Assembly (NCBI GenBank): GCA_934149005.1
Contig: CAKPDN010000019.1
Location: forward strand, 1-14,089
Origin: an uncultured Clostridia bacterium
GTDB lineage: Bacteria > Bacillota > Clostridia > TANB77 > CAG-508
DNA: 14,089 nucleotides
Reading direction: 5' to 3'
Position numbers and translations under genes: made by a program. Shown piece after piece: positions 1 through 7,059 of the stretch. Numbering within the stretch: position 1 is the stretch's first letter; each line of letters begins with the position of its first letter. A model generated the notes under the pieces. The model saw only the letters and a list, made by a program, of their open reading frames with translations, searched no databases and was not told the origin of the DNA.

Positions 1-682
1 GAAAAGCCATATGCAACATTAGATAAAATTGCAGCTAGTGGAATTATTGAACAAGGATATTCATATGGAATTATATTAAATAGTGGAATATATAATTTTA
101 CTAATAGTATGATTCGGACTTAATTGTAATAAATCTATTAATATTATTGGAAATAGGAAAAATACAATATTAGAATTACCTACTGAAGGAATTGGAAATG
201 ATGCAGGAGCTGGAGGGACAAAAGAATATTCACTAAACTTTTATAGAATGATAATAGAACTTAAATCTTCTACCAGATTTAATTATTGGTGTTGTGCTAA
301 TAATTTGAAATTTAACAATATAGTATTTAAAATTGAATATGAAGGAAATTTATATGGGAATACACCAGAAACTATATTTGAGTTTTATAATTGCATATCT
401 TTAAAAAAATCAGTGGTATTAAGATGTGATTATGGAAAAGAAAAATTGACAAATTGTTATGGAATATTTAAATCAGGATATGCAACAATAGAAGGGCAAT
501 GGAATTATAAAACAAATTATATAACATCAACACCAAAAGTAGACAGTACAACATATGAAATAATAGATGATGAAAAAATATGGGAAAATGTAGGAACAGG
601 TACAAATCCTGATGGAAGTCAAGCTAATTTAGGAGTATATGGAGGGACATATTCATGGGAATATGATGATGATATATTTTAG
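1..682 (+). pseudogene. 3' end of right-handed beta-helix surface-type protein, frameshifted
   Basis: The gene enters from the left edge. The first frame reads to a stop at 121-123; the next frame is open from 113 to the stop at 680-682. Joined across about 110-120, the two give a continuous beta-strand and turn pattern rich in N, G, I and S (SGIYNFTNS then GLNCNKSINIIGNRKNTIL), as in pectate-lyase-like right-handed parallel beta-helices. The C-terminus, GTNPDGSQANLGVYGGTYSW, resembles the closing DGS..(A/N)LG.YGG motif of many beta-helix proteins. One extra base near 115 (skipping one C gives NSMIGLNC) would restore the frame. No signal peptide or anchor is visible because the N-terminus is outside. 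Such proteins are usually extracellular adhesins or polysaccharide-active proteins; no catalytic residue can be named here. It is either a true pseudogene or a sequencing or assembly indel. Confidence 0.6.
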
Positions 683-757
683 AAATTATAAATGATATGT
701 ATTTATAAAATGTGAGAAAAAATATATTTATATATCCTAAGATAAAATATTTTGCAT

Positions 758-795
758 AAAGTACAAGTTTTATAAAAAAAGACTTGTACTTTTTT
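758..795 (+). terminator. Rho-independent terminator after the beta-helix gene
   Basis: An 11-bp perfect stem (AAAGTACAAGT at 758-768 with ACTTGTACTTT at 782-792), a 13-nt loop and a T run at 790-795. It separates the beta-helix gene from the next transcription unit. Confidence 0.8.
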
Positions 796-812
796 AAATT
801 TATTATTATAAT
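784..812 (+). promoter_or_regulatory. Candidate sigma-A promoter for the 842 / glgP unit
   Basis: TTGTAC (784-789), a 17-nt spacer and a perfect TATAAT (807-812). The -35 box lies inside the 3' arm of the preceding terminator hairpin. Predicted start is near 819, leaving a leader of about 22 nt with AAGGAG at 825-830. The -35 box is weak beyond TTG and the region is AT-rich, so this is only moderately supported. Confidence 0.45.
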
Positions 813-841
813 ATTAATATAAAAAAGGAGAAGAAAAACAA

Positions 842-1132
842 ATGAGTAAAATACAAGAAATAAAAGGAATCCAAAGAATGAGGAATAATTTATTTTATCA
901 AAAAAATCAAGAGTCCAAAAAGAAAGACACAAAAAATAGTGATTTTGAAAAGATATTAAGAGAAAAGATAGAAGAAAAAGAAAAAAATAGAGATAAAGGA
1001 AAAAGCAATACACAAAGAAGAGAAATATTAGAAGAATATAAAGTAGCAGTACAACAAACAGCAATAGTTAGAAATAAAATTATAAAACAAGCAGAAAAAA
1101 TAGAAGATGATAAAGAACATGATGAAAGATAA
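842..1132 (+). CDS. Small highly charged protein of unknown function
   Basis: A 96-aa protein preceded by AAGGAG at 825-830, 11 nt from the ATG. About half the residues are K, E, R or D, and the sequence looks almost wholly helical, with long charged stretches around residues 24-62 and a second helix around 65-90. There is no signal peptide, membrane segment or cysteine. I do not recognise the family. It sits 32 bp upstream of the alpha-glucan phosphorylase gene on the same strand with no terminator between, so the two are probably co-transcribed. Whether it acts in glycogen metabolism cannot be told from the sequence. The hydrophobic reading frame on the opposite strand (624-1064) is the mirror of this lysine-rich gene, not a gene. 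Confidence 0.75.
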   Translation: MSKIQEIKGIQRMRNNLFYQKNQESKKKDTKNSDFEKILREKIEEKEKNRDKGKSNTQRREILEEYKVAVQQTAIVRNKIIKQAEKIEDDKEHDER

Positions 1133-1164
1133 TATTATATAAAAATACCAAGGAGGAAATAAAA

Positions 1165-3732
1165 ATGTACATATTTAATAAGATAACGGTAAATCCACAA
1201 TTACCAAAAAGAATTGAAAAATTATCAGAAATATCAAATAATTTATGGTGGTCTTGGAATACAGAATTTTTAAGACTATTTAAAATGATAGATAGAGATT
1301 TATGGGAAAACTGTGAAAAAAATCCTGTAAAATTTTTGAAATTAGTATCTCAAGAAAATTTGGAAAAAGTAGCAAAGAATGCAGAATTTCTAAAAAAATA
1401 TGATAAATTATCAAAACAATTTGAAGATTACATGAATAGTAAAAATACATGGTTTTCAAATAAATATCCTGAAAATAAAAATGATTTAATAGCATATTTT
1501 TCAGCAGAATATGGATTAGACCAAACAATCCCAATATATTCAGGTGGACTTGGAATTTTATCTGGTGACCATCTTAAATCTGCGAGTGATTTAGGGATCC
1601 CATTAGTATCAGTAGGATTATTATATAAAAATGGATATTTTTATCAAAAAATAAATGGATATGGGGAACAAGAAACCGAATATAATAATATAGAATTAAG
1701 CAATTTGCCAATAAATCCAGTAAAAGATAAAAATGGTGAAGAATTAAAAATATATGTAAAATTTGAAAAAAGAAAAGTATATTTAAAAGTTTGGCAAATT
1801 AATGTTGGAAGAATTAAACTATATTTACTAGATTCAGATATTGATGAAAATAAACCAGAAGACAGAGAAGTTACATTAAGATTATATGGTGGAGACCAAG
1901 AAATGAGAATAAAACAGGAAATTGTTCTTGGTATGGGAGGAGTTAACTTATTAACAAGAGCATTAGGATTAAAACCAACCGTATATCATATGAATGAAGG
2001 ACATTCAGCATTTTTAATATTAGAATTAACAAAAAATATAATAAAAGAAAAACAAGTATCATTTGAAGTTGCTAAAGATATAGCAAGTTCAAAAACAGTA
2101 TTTACAACACATACGCCAGTTCCTGCTGGAAATGATATATTCCCAATTGAATTAGTAGAAAAATATTTTAAAGAATTTTGGCCAAGATTAGGACTAGGAA
2201 GAGAAGAATTCTTAAAATTAGGAATGAAACCATGTGAAGAATTAGAATGTGGCTTTAACATGGGAATATTAGCACTTAAAGTTGCAGGAAAGAAAAATGG
2301 TGTAAGTAAATTACATGGTGCAGTTTCAAGAGAATTATTTGGAGATGTTTGGCCTGAAATTGCAGCAAATGAATCACCAATAACATATGTAACAAATGGT
2401 ATTCATACATGTTCTTGGTTAGCTCCAAGTTTAAAAGAATTATATAACAAATATTTGATACCATATTGGCAAGACAATATCTATAAAGATGAAGTTTGGG
2501 AAAATATAAATAATATACCAAATGAAGAATTATGGAAAATACATCAAGAAAGAAAAGAAAAATTATTAAATTTAGTAAAAGAAAGTACAACAAATAGACT
2601 TAGAAGATCAGGCTATAGCTATGAAGAAATAAATGATATAACATCAAAATTAAGTCCAAATGCATTAACAATAGGATTTGCAAGAAGATTTGCAACATAT
2701 AAAAGAGCAACATTAATATTTAAAGATTTAGAAAGAATTACACAAATATTAAATAATCAAGATAAACCAGTTCAATTAATATTTGCAGGAAAAGCACATC
2801 CAGCAGATAAAGAAGGACAAGATTTAATTAAAAGAATACATGAAATATCAATGATGCCACAATTCAAAGGAAAAATATTCTTACTAGAAAATTATAATAT
2901 CGCTATGTCAAGATATTTAGTAAGTGGTGTTGATGTATGGCTTAATAATCCAAGAAGACCAATGGAAGCATCTGGAACAAGTGGACAAAAAGCATCAGTA
3001 AATGGAGTTGTAAACTTTAGCATATTAGATGGATGGTGGGCTGAAGGATATAATCAAGAAAATGGATGGACTATAGGAACAAATGCAGAATATGATTCTT
3101 ATGAAGCTCAAGACATTGCAGATAGCCAGAGTATGTACCATACATTAGAAACCAAAATAATACAAATGTACTATAATAAAAATGAACAAGGAATTTCAGA
3201 AGAATGGATGAAAACAATGAAAAATTCTATTATATCAACAGGAGGAAAATATAGTACATCAAGAATGCTTGTTGAATATACAAATAATTTATATATACCA
3301 TTATGTGATTTAACAAAGAAATATTATGAAAATGTTGATAATGTAGCAGAATTTAATTTATGGAAGAAGAATTTGTATACTAATTGGAAGGATATTAAAA
3401 TTACACAAAAAAATAATTTAAATAATATTACAATGGATGCAGGAAATAATATTGAAGTTAAATGTGATGTACAACTACCAAATGTAGATGTGAATAATAT
3501 TGATGTAGAATGTTATTATGGCAAAATTTTAGATAATGGAATAGTTGAAAATGTTAGCATAATTCCAATGAAACTAGAAAATAGTGATGAAGAAAAAAGA
3601 GTGTATGAATATACTACAAAAATTGAATTAAAAACAGGTGGAAATTATGGATATACTTTTAGAATTATGCCAAGACATGAAATGATATTAGACTCAAAGA
3701 ACCTAAATTTAATAAAATGGATTACGAAATAA
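1165..3732 (+). CDS. glgP: Alpha-glucan (glycogen/maltodextrin) phosphorylase, long DUF3417-containing type
   Basis: An 855-aa cytoplasmic PLP enzyme that cleaves alpha-1,4-glucan ends with phosphate to release glucose 1-phosphate. Residues about 1-110 form the DUF3417-type N-terminal domain (LSEISNNLWWSWNTE). The catalytic core follows: AYFSAEYGL and SGGLGILSGDHLKSASDLG (about 111-143), NEGHSAF (277-283), TTHTPVPAGNDIF (from 314), RRFATYKR (507-514) and FAGKAHPADKEGQ (540-552). In EASGTSGQKASVNG, K609 is the expected Schiff-base lysine for PLP, followed by LDGWWAEGYN (from 621). The last 110 residues or so form a beta-rich tail. Length and motif order match the alpha-glucan phosphorylase family of TIGR02094 type rather than the classical GlgP of about 800 residues. 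AAGGAGG at 1150-1156 fixes the start. No other glycogen gene is in the window. Confidence 0.95.
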   Translation: MYIFNKITVNPQLPKRIEKLSEISNNLWWSWNTEFLRLFKMIDRDLWENCEKNPVKFLKLVSQENLEKVAKNAEFLKKYDKLSKQFEDYMNSKNTWFSNKYPENKNDLIAYFSAEYGLDQTIPIYSGGLGILSGDHLKSASDLGIPLVSVGLLYKNGYFYQKINGYGEQETEYNNIELSNLPINPVKDKNGEELKIYVKFEKRKVYLKVWQINVGRIKLYLLDSDIDENKPEDREVTLRLYGGDQEMRIKQEIVLGMGGVNLLTRALGLKPTVYHMNEGHSAFLILELTKNIIKEKQVSFEVAKDIASSKTVFTTHTPVPAGNDIFPIELVEKYFKEFWPRLGLGREEFLKLGMKPCEELECGFNMGILALKVAGKKNGVSKLHGAVSRELFGDVWPEIAANESPITYVTNGIHTCSWLAPSLKELYNKYLIPYWQDNIYKDEVWENINNIPNEELWKIHQERKEKLLNLVKESTTNRLRRSGYSYEEINDITSKLSPNALTIGFARRFATYKRATLIFKDLERITQILNNQDKPVQLIFAGKAHPADKEGQDLIKRIHEISMMPQFKGKIFLLENYNIAMSRYLVSGVDVWLNNPRRPMEASGTSGQKASVNGVVNFSILDGWWAEGYNQENGWTIGTNAEYDSYEAQDIADSQSMYHTLETKIIQMYYNKNEQGISEEWMKTMKNSIISTGGKYSTSRMLVEYTNNLYIPLCDLTKKYYENVDNVAEFNLWKKNLYTNWKDIKITQKNNLNNITMDAGNNIEVKCDVQLPNVDVNNIDVECYYGKILDNGIVENVSIIPMKLENSDEEKRVYEYTTKIELKTGGNYGYTFRIMPRHEMILDSKNLNLIKWITK

Positions 3733-3751
3733 AAATAAGTTTCAAAAGTTG

Positions 3752-3799
3752 ATTTTAATAGAATGAGTTCTGTATAAACAAAACTCATTCTATTAAAAT
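3752..3799. repeat. Perfect 18-bp inverted repeat downstream of glgP
   Basis: Arms at 3752-3769 and 3782-3799 are perfectly complementary around a 12-nt loop. The position, 20 bp after the glgP stop, suggests a transcript-end structure. There is no T run after the 3' arm on either strand, so this is not a standard rho-independent terminator. It may be a 3' stabilising hairpin or a site for protein binding. Confidence 0.6.
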
Positions 3800-3835
3800 A
3801 AAAATAACAAAGAAATTCGCGAAAATTACAATTAC

Positions 3836-3841
3836 TATAAT
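3836..3841 (+). promoter_or_regulatory. Possible -10 box for the EcsC-like gene
   Basis: TATAAT at 3836-3841, 28 nt before the ATG, with no good -35 at the right distance (AAATTC at 3813-3818). An 8-bp palindrome TTCGCGAA (3816-3823), conspicuous in this AT-rich context, lies in the -35 area and could be an operator. The evidence is weak. Confidence 0.25.
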
Positions 3842-3869
3842 GATAATAAGAATAAAGGAGGGAATGTAA

Positions 3870-4715
3870 ATGAAAACAGACAAAGAAAAACTAGGAAAAA
3901 AAGTTGTAACATTAATGGATGCAAATGGAGATGGACATGTTGATATCGAGGATATAATTATTTTGGGATTAAGAACACCAGGCATAAAAATAAATAGAAA
4001 AGAATTTTTAAAAAAGGAATTAATGAAAACTTATCCAGAAGATGTAATAGAAAAAGCAATTGAAACAACACCTGCGAAAGCAGGAATTACTGTTGAAGAA
4101 GTAGATTTAATTGCAGATAATGTTATTAAGTTTGAACGTAATTGTGTAACAGGAATATCATCAGCATTAGGGGCACCAGGAGGTGCAAGTATAGTAGCTA
4201 CACTTCCGGCAGATATAATTCAATATTATGGATATATGTTAAGGGCTACACAAAAACTTATGTATTTATATGGGTTTCCAGAAATAGATGTAGAAGAAAA
4301 AAATCAAACTTTTGATTCTGAAACATTAAATATTCTTATAATATGTTTTGGAGTAATGTATGGTGTTGCAGGAGCTAATACAGCAATAAAAGCAATGGCT
4401 GCTGGACTTGCTAAAGGAATAAGTAAAAAAATAATGACAACAGCACTTACAAAAGGTACACTATATCCTATAGTAAAAAGTATAGCTAAATGGTTTGGAG
4501 TTAAAATGACTAAAAAGTTGTTATCTGGTATGGTTCAAAAATCACTTCCTATTGTTGGAGGGGTTATAGGCGGAGGCATTACATATGTATCTTTTAAGAC
4601 TTGTTGCGATAAATTAAAAAATTCATTAAGAGATACATTATTGAGCAATCCAAATCATGTAGAAACAAAAGAAGAAAATATTATTATTGATGATGCTAAT
4701 TTTGAAGTTAATTAA
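3870..4715 (+). CDS. EcsC-like membrane-associated protein with N-terminal EF-hand/dockerin-type loop
   Basis: A 281-aa protein with a very strong site, AAAGGAGGG at 3854-3862. Residues 17-28 (DANGDGHVDIED) fit a calcium-loop pattern D-x-N-x-D-G-x-x-D-x-x-D. The twelfth position is Asp, as in dockerin loops, rather than the Glu usual in EF-hands, and only one copy is present. From about residue 90 the protein looks like the EcsC family (EcsC is named from the B. subtilis ecs operon; its function is poorly defined): ISSALGAPGGASIVATLPADIIQYYGYMLRATQKLMYLYG (96-135), hydrophobic helices around 153-182, and a glycine-rich LPIVGGVIGGGITYVSF segment (226-242). There is no signal peptide, so it is probably cytoplasmic or peripheral to the membrane. 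It is monocistronic: the upstream repeat and downstream palindromic terminator bracket it. The EcsC assignment rests on pattern recognition only. Confidence 0.7.
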   Translation: MKTDKEKLGKKVVTLMDANGDGHVDIEDIIILGLRTPGIKINRKEFLKKELMKTYPEDVIEKAIETTPAKAGITVEEVDLIADNVIKFERNCVTGISSALGAPGGASIVATLPADIIQYYGYMLRATQKLMYLYGFPEIDVEEKNQTFDSETLNILIICFGVMYGVAGANTAIKAMAAGLAKGISKKIMTTALTKGTLYPIVKSIAKWFGVKMTKKLLSGMVQKSLPIVGGVIGGGITYVSFKTCCDKLKNSLRDTLLSNPNHVETKEENIIIDDANFEVN

Positions 4716-4787
4716 AAGTATTTATAGCTGAATGTTTTAAGAGAAGAACCATACAAAGTGATATAAGATACATACGAGAAAATCAAG

Positions 4788-4813
4788 AAAAGTAGGTCAT
4801 ATGACCTACTTTT
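4788..4813. terminator. Bidirectional terminator between convergent genes
   Basis: A perfect 26-nt palindrome: 4788-4800 pairs with 4801-4813, with the central bases forming the loop. It begins with AAAA and ends with TTTT, so it can act for both the EcsC-like gene on the plus strand and the transporter on the minus strand. Confidence 0.85.
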
Positions 4814-4849
4814 AAAAATAATATATTATGTTGTAAAAATATTTGATTT

Positions 4850-6058
4850 TTAATAAGTATCTTTACTTTCCATATTTGTAATTATTTTAGAATAAATTAA
4901 TACTAATACAGCTAAAATAGCTAATAATCCTTTAAAAACTATAATATTATCTATTAATCCTACAATTAATATTAAAGAAAAACCAATAAATCTTGATGAA
5001 CATGTTAAAACAGAATTAAGCATTACATGTTCCACATCATATTCTTCTATATTGCATTCCTTTATTAAGTCACCTTTTTGAGTGTTATATATGGCATCAA
5101 AAATACATAATCCAATTGTACAAGCAAAATTATAAATTACTAGAGTTATTTTTCCTATATTAACAACTAATCCCATAGCACCTATAAAAATTAAGCTAGA
5201 AATTGCAAATAATATGTATTTTGAATTATTTTTATTATAAAATTTTTTATATAAATACATAACTATAATTTGAAATATTGAAAAAATAGTTGTTAAAATT
5301 CCTAAATTTAAAGATGTTTTAAAAGTCATTATTGTAATAATCGTTACTAGTGTTTTCATAGGGTCTTCTACTATTCCATACAATAAATTTGATTTATAGT
5401 ATTTATGTACTTTTAAGTCTTTTTTAGATTTTATTTTATTTATATAATTTTTTATACTAAATTTTGTTGTTTCAACATTAGCTGTGTTATCTATTTTTAT
5501 TTGTAAAGATAAAATTATTTGAATAATAGATAATGCAAAAACATATATTGCAATTTTAGTGAAAGAGTACAATTCTATTGTTGAACCTAATATGATTGGA
5601 GCAACTATATGTATTATCGTATTAGCTATTTTCTTAGTTGCCATATAATTTTTTCTATTATCATTATTCGTTATACTTACAAATATCATTTCATGAGTTG
5701 ACCAGTATAATGTTTCTGATATACCACAAAAAATTGCTATTATTATAAACATATTTGACAATTTATTTCCTAGTAATGCTATAAACAATATGAATATTGC
5801 TCTTATTATTATTCCCAGAGATAATATTTTTGTTTTCTTATATTTGTTATTTTTTACAAATTTTCCAATAAATATAGAGCCTAATGCATGTATAAAGTTA
5901 ATAATCATATAATATAATGATACTTGAGTTATATTGTCATTTGTTATTTTTAATAAATATGCTACTAAAAATGTTTCTGCAAATAATGATGTTATTGTAT
6001 ATATTAAATCACTTGAAATTAAAAATATTGCGTTTTTTTCTAATTTTTCTTTGTTCAT
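4850..6058 (-). CDS. Major facilitator superfamily transporter
   Basis: A 402-aa integral membrane protein with about 11-12 hydrophobic segments. The N-terminal half begins FLISSDLIYTITSLFAETFLVAYLL and carries a positively charged loop, GKFVKNNKYKKTK (about 65-77), after the second helix. That is where the MFS cytoplasmic loop 2-3 motif lies, though the classical GxxxDRxGRR is degenerate. A long lysine-rich central loop (about 188-222) joins the two six-helix halves. The substrate cannot be inferred. The start at 6058 has AGAGGAA about 8 nt upstream and a strong promoter further up. It is transcribed alone, converging on the EcsC-like gene. AT content and codon use match the left part of the window. 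Confidence 0.8.
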   Translation of the reverse strand: MNKEKLEKNAIFLISSDLIYTITSLFAETFLVAYLLKITNDNITQVSLYYMIINFIHALGSIFIGKFVKNNKYKKTKILSLGIIIRAIFILFIALLGNKLSNMFIIIAIFCGISETLYWSTHEMIFVSITNNDNRKNYMATKKIANTIIHIVAPIILGSTIELYSFTKIAIYVFALSIIQIILSLQIKIDNTANVETTKFSIKNYINKIKSKKDLKVHKYYKSNLLYGIVEDPMKTLVTIITIMTFKTSLNLGILTTIFSIFQIIVMYLYKKFYNKNNSKYILFAISSLIFIGAMGLVVNIGKITLVIYNFACTIGLCIFDAIYNTQKGDLIKECNIEEYDVEHVMLNSVLTCSSRFIGFSLILIVGLIDNIIVFKGLLAILAVLVLIYSKIITNMESKDTY

Positions 6059-6091
6059 AATTTTTTCCTCTTATTTTCATTTATATTGATA

Positions 6092-6120
6092 ATTATAACA
6101 AAAGGATAAATAATTTGCAA
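6092..6120 (-). promoter_or_regulatory. Sigma-A promoter of the MFS transporter gene
   Basis: On the minus strand: TTGCAA (6115-6120), a 17-nt spacer and TATAAT (6092-6097). Predicted start is near 6085, leaving a short leader of about 27 nt before the ATG. Confidence 0.7.
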
Positions 6121-6128
6121 TAATTACC

Positions 6129-6269
6129 TTAAAAGTAAAATTTGGCATATACATAGTGACCAGGTGTCAAATTGTAATAAGTACATGGAACATTATCCCA
6201 ATGATAAATTGGCATATTATCTTTAATGCCTTGTGAATAACCTTTCGAATTCATGTAGTTTGGAGGACA
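6129..6269 (-). pseudogene. Short coding remnant, C-terminal fragment of an unknown protein
   Basis: On the minus strand an open stretch of 46 codons starting CPPNYMNSKGYSQG ends ...TPGHYVYAKFYF at a stop (6129-6131). It has a protein-like mix of residues (P, G, H, W, C, Y) that random AT-rich DNA would rarely give. A stop lies four codons upstream, and the only ATG (6252-6254) lacks a convincing ribosome binding site. It most likely is the tail of a decayed gene; a real 41-aa peptide is the alternative. Family unknown. It lies just left of the higher-GC island. Confidence 0.3.
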
Positions 6270-6273
6270 TGTT

Positions 6274-6296
6274 GCCCTTCAAATTTTGGTAAGGGC
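6274..6296. other. Small hairpin, function unclear
   Basis: GCCCTT (6274-6279) pairs with AAGGGC (6291-6296) over an 11-nt loop, followed on the plus strand by a T-rich stretch without a clean T run. It could be a remnant terminator or attenuator. The rest of 6297-6384 shows nothing recognisable. Confidence 0.3.
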
Positions 6297-6384
6297 TATT
6301 TATATGAAAAGTCCTATAGCTATTCCACTATATTTTACATAATATTGCAAATTCTACATGCTATTAATTTTTTTAAGAAAAAAG

Positions 6385-6413
6385 TTGAAATTTTATGTAA
6401 AATATGATAAGAT
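6385..6413 (+). promoter_or_regulatory. Promoter of the 6498 gene
   Basis: TTGAAA (6385-6390), a 17-nt spacer and TAAGAT (6408-6413). Predicted start is near 6420, giving a leader of about 78 nt that contains the alternative hairpins described below. Confidence 0.5.
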
Positions 6414-6430
6414 ATAAATGATAGTATTGT

Positions 6431-6490
6431 TTAGAAACCAATAAGTCAACAACTTGGAGGTTTCTAACCTCCAAGAAAATTTAAGGAGGT
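6431..6490 (+). promoter_or_regulatory. Leader with mutually exclusive hairpins that can hide the ribosome binding site
   Basis: Four segments can pair in alternative ways. Segment 1, TTAGAAACC (6431-6439), is a perfect 9-bp complement of GGTTTCTAA (6459-6467). Segment 2, CTTGGAGGTT (6453-6462), forms a perfect 10-bp hairpin with segment 3, AACCTCCAAG (6466-6475), over a 3-nt loop. Segment 3 also contains ACCTCC, complementary to the GGAGGT of the ribosome binding site AAGGAGGT (6483-6490). Pairing 1:2 would free segment 3 to cover the ribosome binding site; pairing 2:3 leaves it open. This is the logic of translational attenuators. A codon run MIVLFRNQ-stop (6418-6444) overlaps segment 1 and could be a leader peptide, but its ATG falls at the predicted transcription start. 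Confidence 0.5.
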
Positions 6491-6497
6491 AATTACA

Positions 6498-6932
6498 ATG
6501 TTTGAAGTATCAATTCCTAAGATTTCCAATGAGGAGATGATGAAACGGTACAAACAGATTAAGCCCGTTATTACAGTGAATGGCAAATTGCACTATTTTC
6601 GAGAATATACTCTCGAAGAACTTAGTGACATCAGCTATCTGTGGGATTATGAAAAAGATGTAAGGGAAGAAGTAGGAGAGGAGAAACTTGAGGTTTTGGA
6701 AGGCCGAGACTTTGTTTGTTTGCACGGCTATTCATATTATGGATTTTTCAAACCAAGTGTCGGTGAAGTTCTTTCCCAGATTAAGGAATATGATCTTCCT
6801 CTTGTTAAAGCATTTGAAATCATTGAAAAACCTCAAACAGCAGATGATTTTCACAAAGACAGTTTCACAGATATTGCATTCAACAATGGCTATCATGTTT
6901 CTACTGTGAGATTGTATGGAGCAAAAGGGTGA
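6498..6932 (+). CDS. Hypothetical protein of the higher-GC island
   Basis: A 144-aa soluble protein with an ideal ribosome binding site, AAGGAGGT, 7 nt before the ATG. It is acidic and mixed alpha/beta in appearance: IPKISNEEMMKRYKQIKPVITVNGKLHYFREYTLEEL at the N-terminus, a central FVCLHGYSYYGFFKPSVGEVLSQI segment (about 75-98), and a C-terminal FTDIAFNNGYHVSTVRLY stretch. There is no signal peptide, membrane segment or obvious DNA-binding motif. I have an impression of similar proteins in mobile elements of gut Firmicutes but cannot confirm it, and I assign no function. Codon choice (CGG, CCC, CTC, AAG) and base composition differ clearly from the flanking genes and match purB, suggesting joint transfer. 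It is probably controlled by the structured leader upstream. Confidence 0.8.
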   Translation: MFEVSIPKISNEEMMKRYKQIKPVITVNGKLHYFREYTLEELSDISYLWDYEKDVREEVGEEKLEVLEGRDFVCLHGYSYYGFFKPSVGEVLSQIKEYDLPLVKAFEIIEKPQTADDFHKDSFTDIAFNNGYHVSTVRLYGAKG

Positions 6933-6935
6933 TAT

Positions 6936-6982
6936 GAGCAATCGGTGTGTAGTTTATGACTACACACCGATTCTGCTCTTTT
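6936..6982 (+). terminator. Terminator after the 6498 gene
   Basis: A 14-bp perfect stem (6940-6953 with 6959-6972, loop TTATG), extended after a 2-nt bulge by GAGC/GCTC (6936-6939 with 6975-6978), then TTTT at 6979-6982. It starts 4 nt after the stop codon. Confidence 0.85.
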
Positions 6983-7007
6983 GAATTTTAAGCAAATATA
7001 TAGGGAA

Positions 7008-7043
7008 AGAGCCGAATCCATAATAGAAACGGCTCTCTTTTTT
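7008..7043. terminator. Terminator between the convergent genes, probably serving purB
   Basis: AGAGCCG (7008-7014) pairs with CGGCTCT (7030-7036) over a 15-nt loop. On the plus strand it is followed by a run of six T (7038-7043); on the minus strand, downstream of the purB stop, the tail is only TTTCCC-like. It can back up the 6498-gene terminator and may also stop purB transcription. Confidence 0.6.
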
Positions 7044-7059
7044 CAGTTAAACAACAATT

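Noticed and set aside
624..1064. Hydrophobic 146-aa reading frame on the minus strand
   Set aside because: It is the reverse of the lysine/glutamate-rich small gene and of AT-rich DNA (K/E codons read backwards as F/L/I); no ribosome binding site.
6418..6444. Leader peptide MIVLFRNQ as a firm gene
   Set aside because: It has no ribosome binding site and its ATG coincides with the predicted transcription start; kept only as a possibility within the leader entry.
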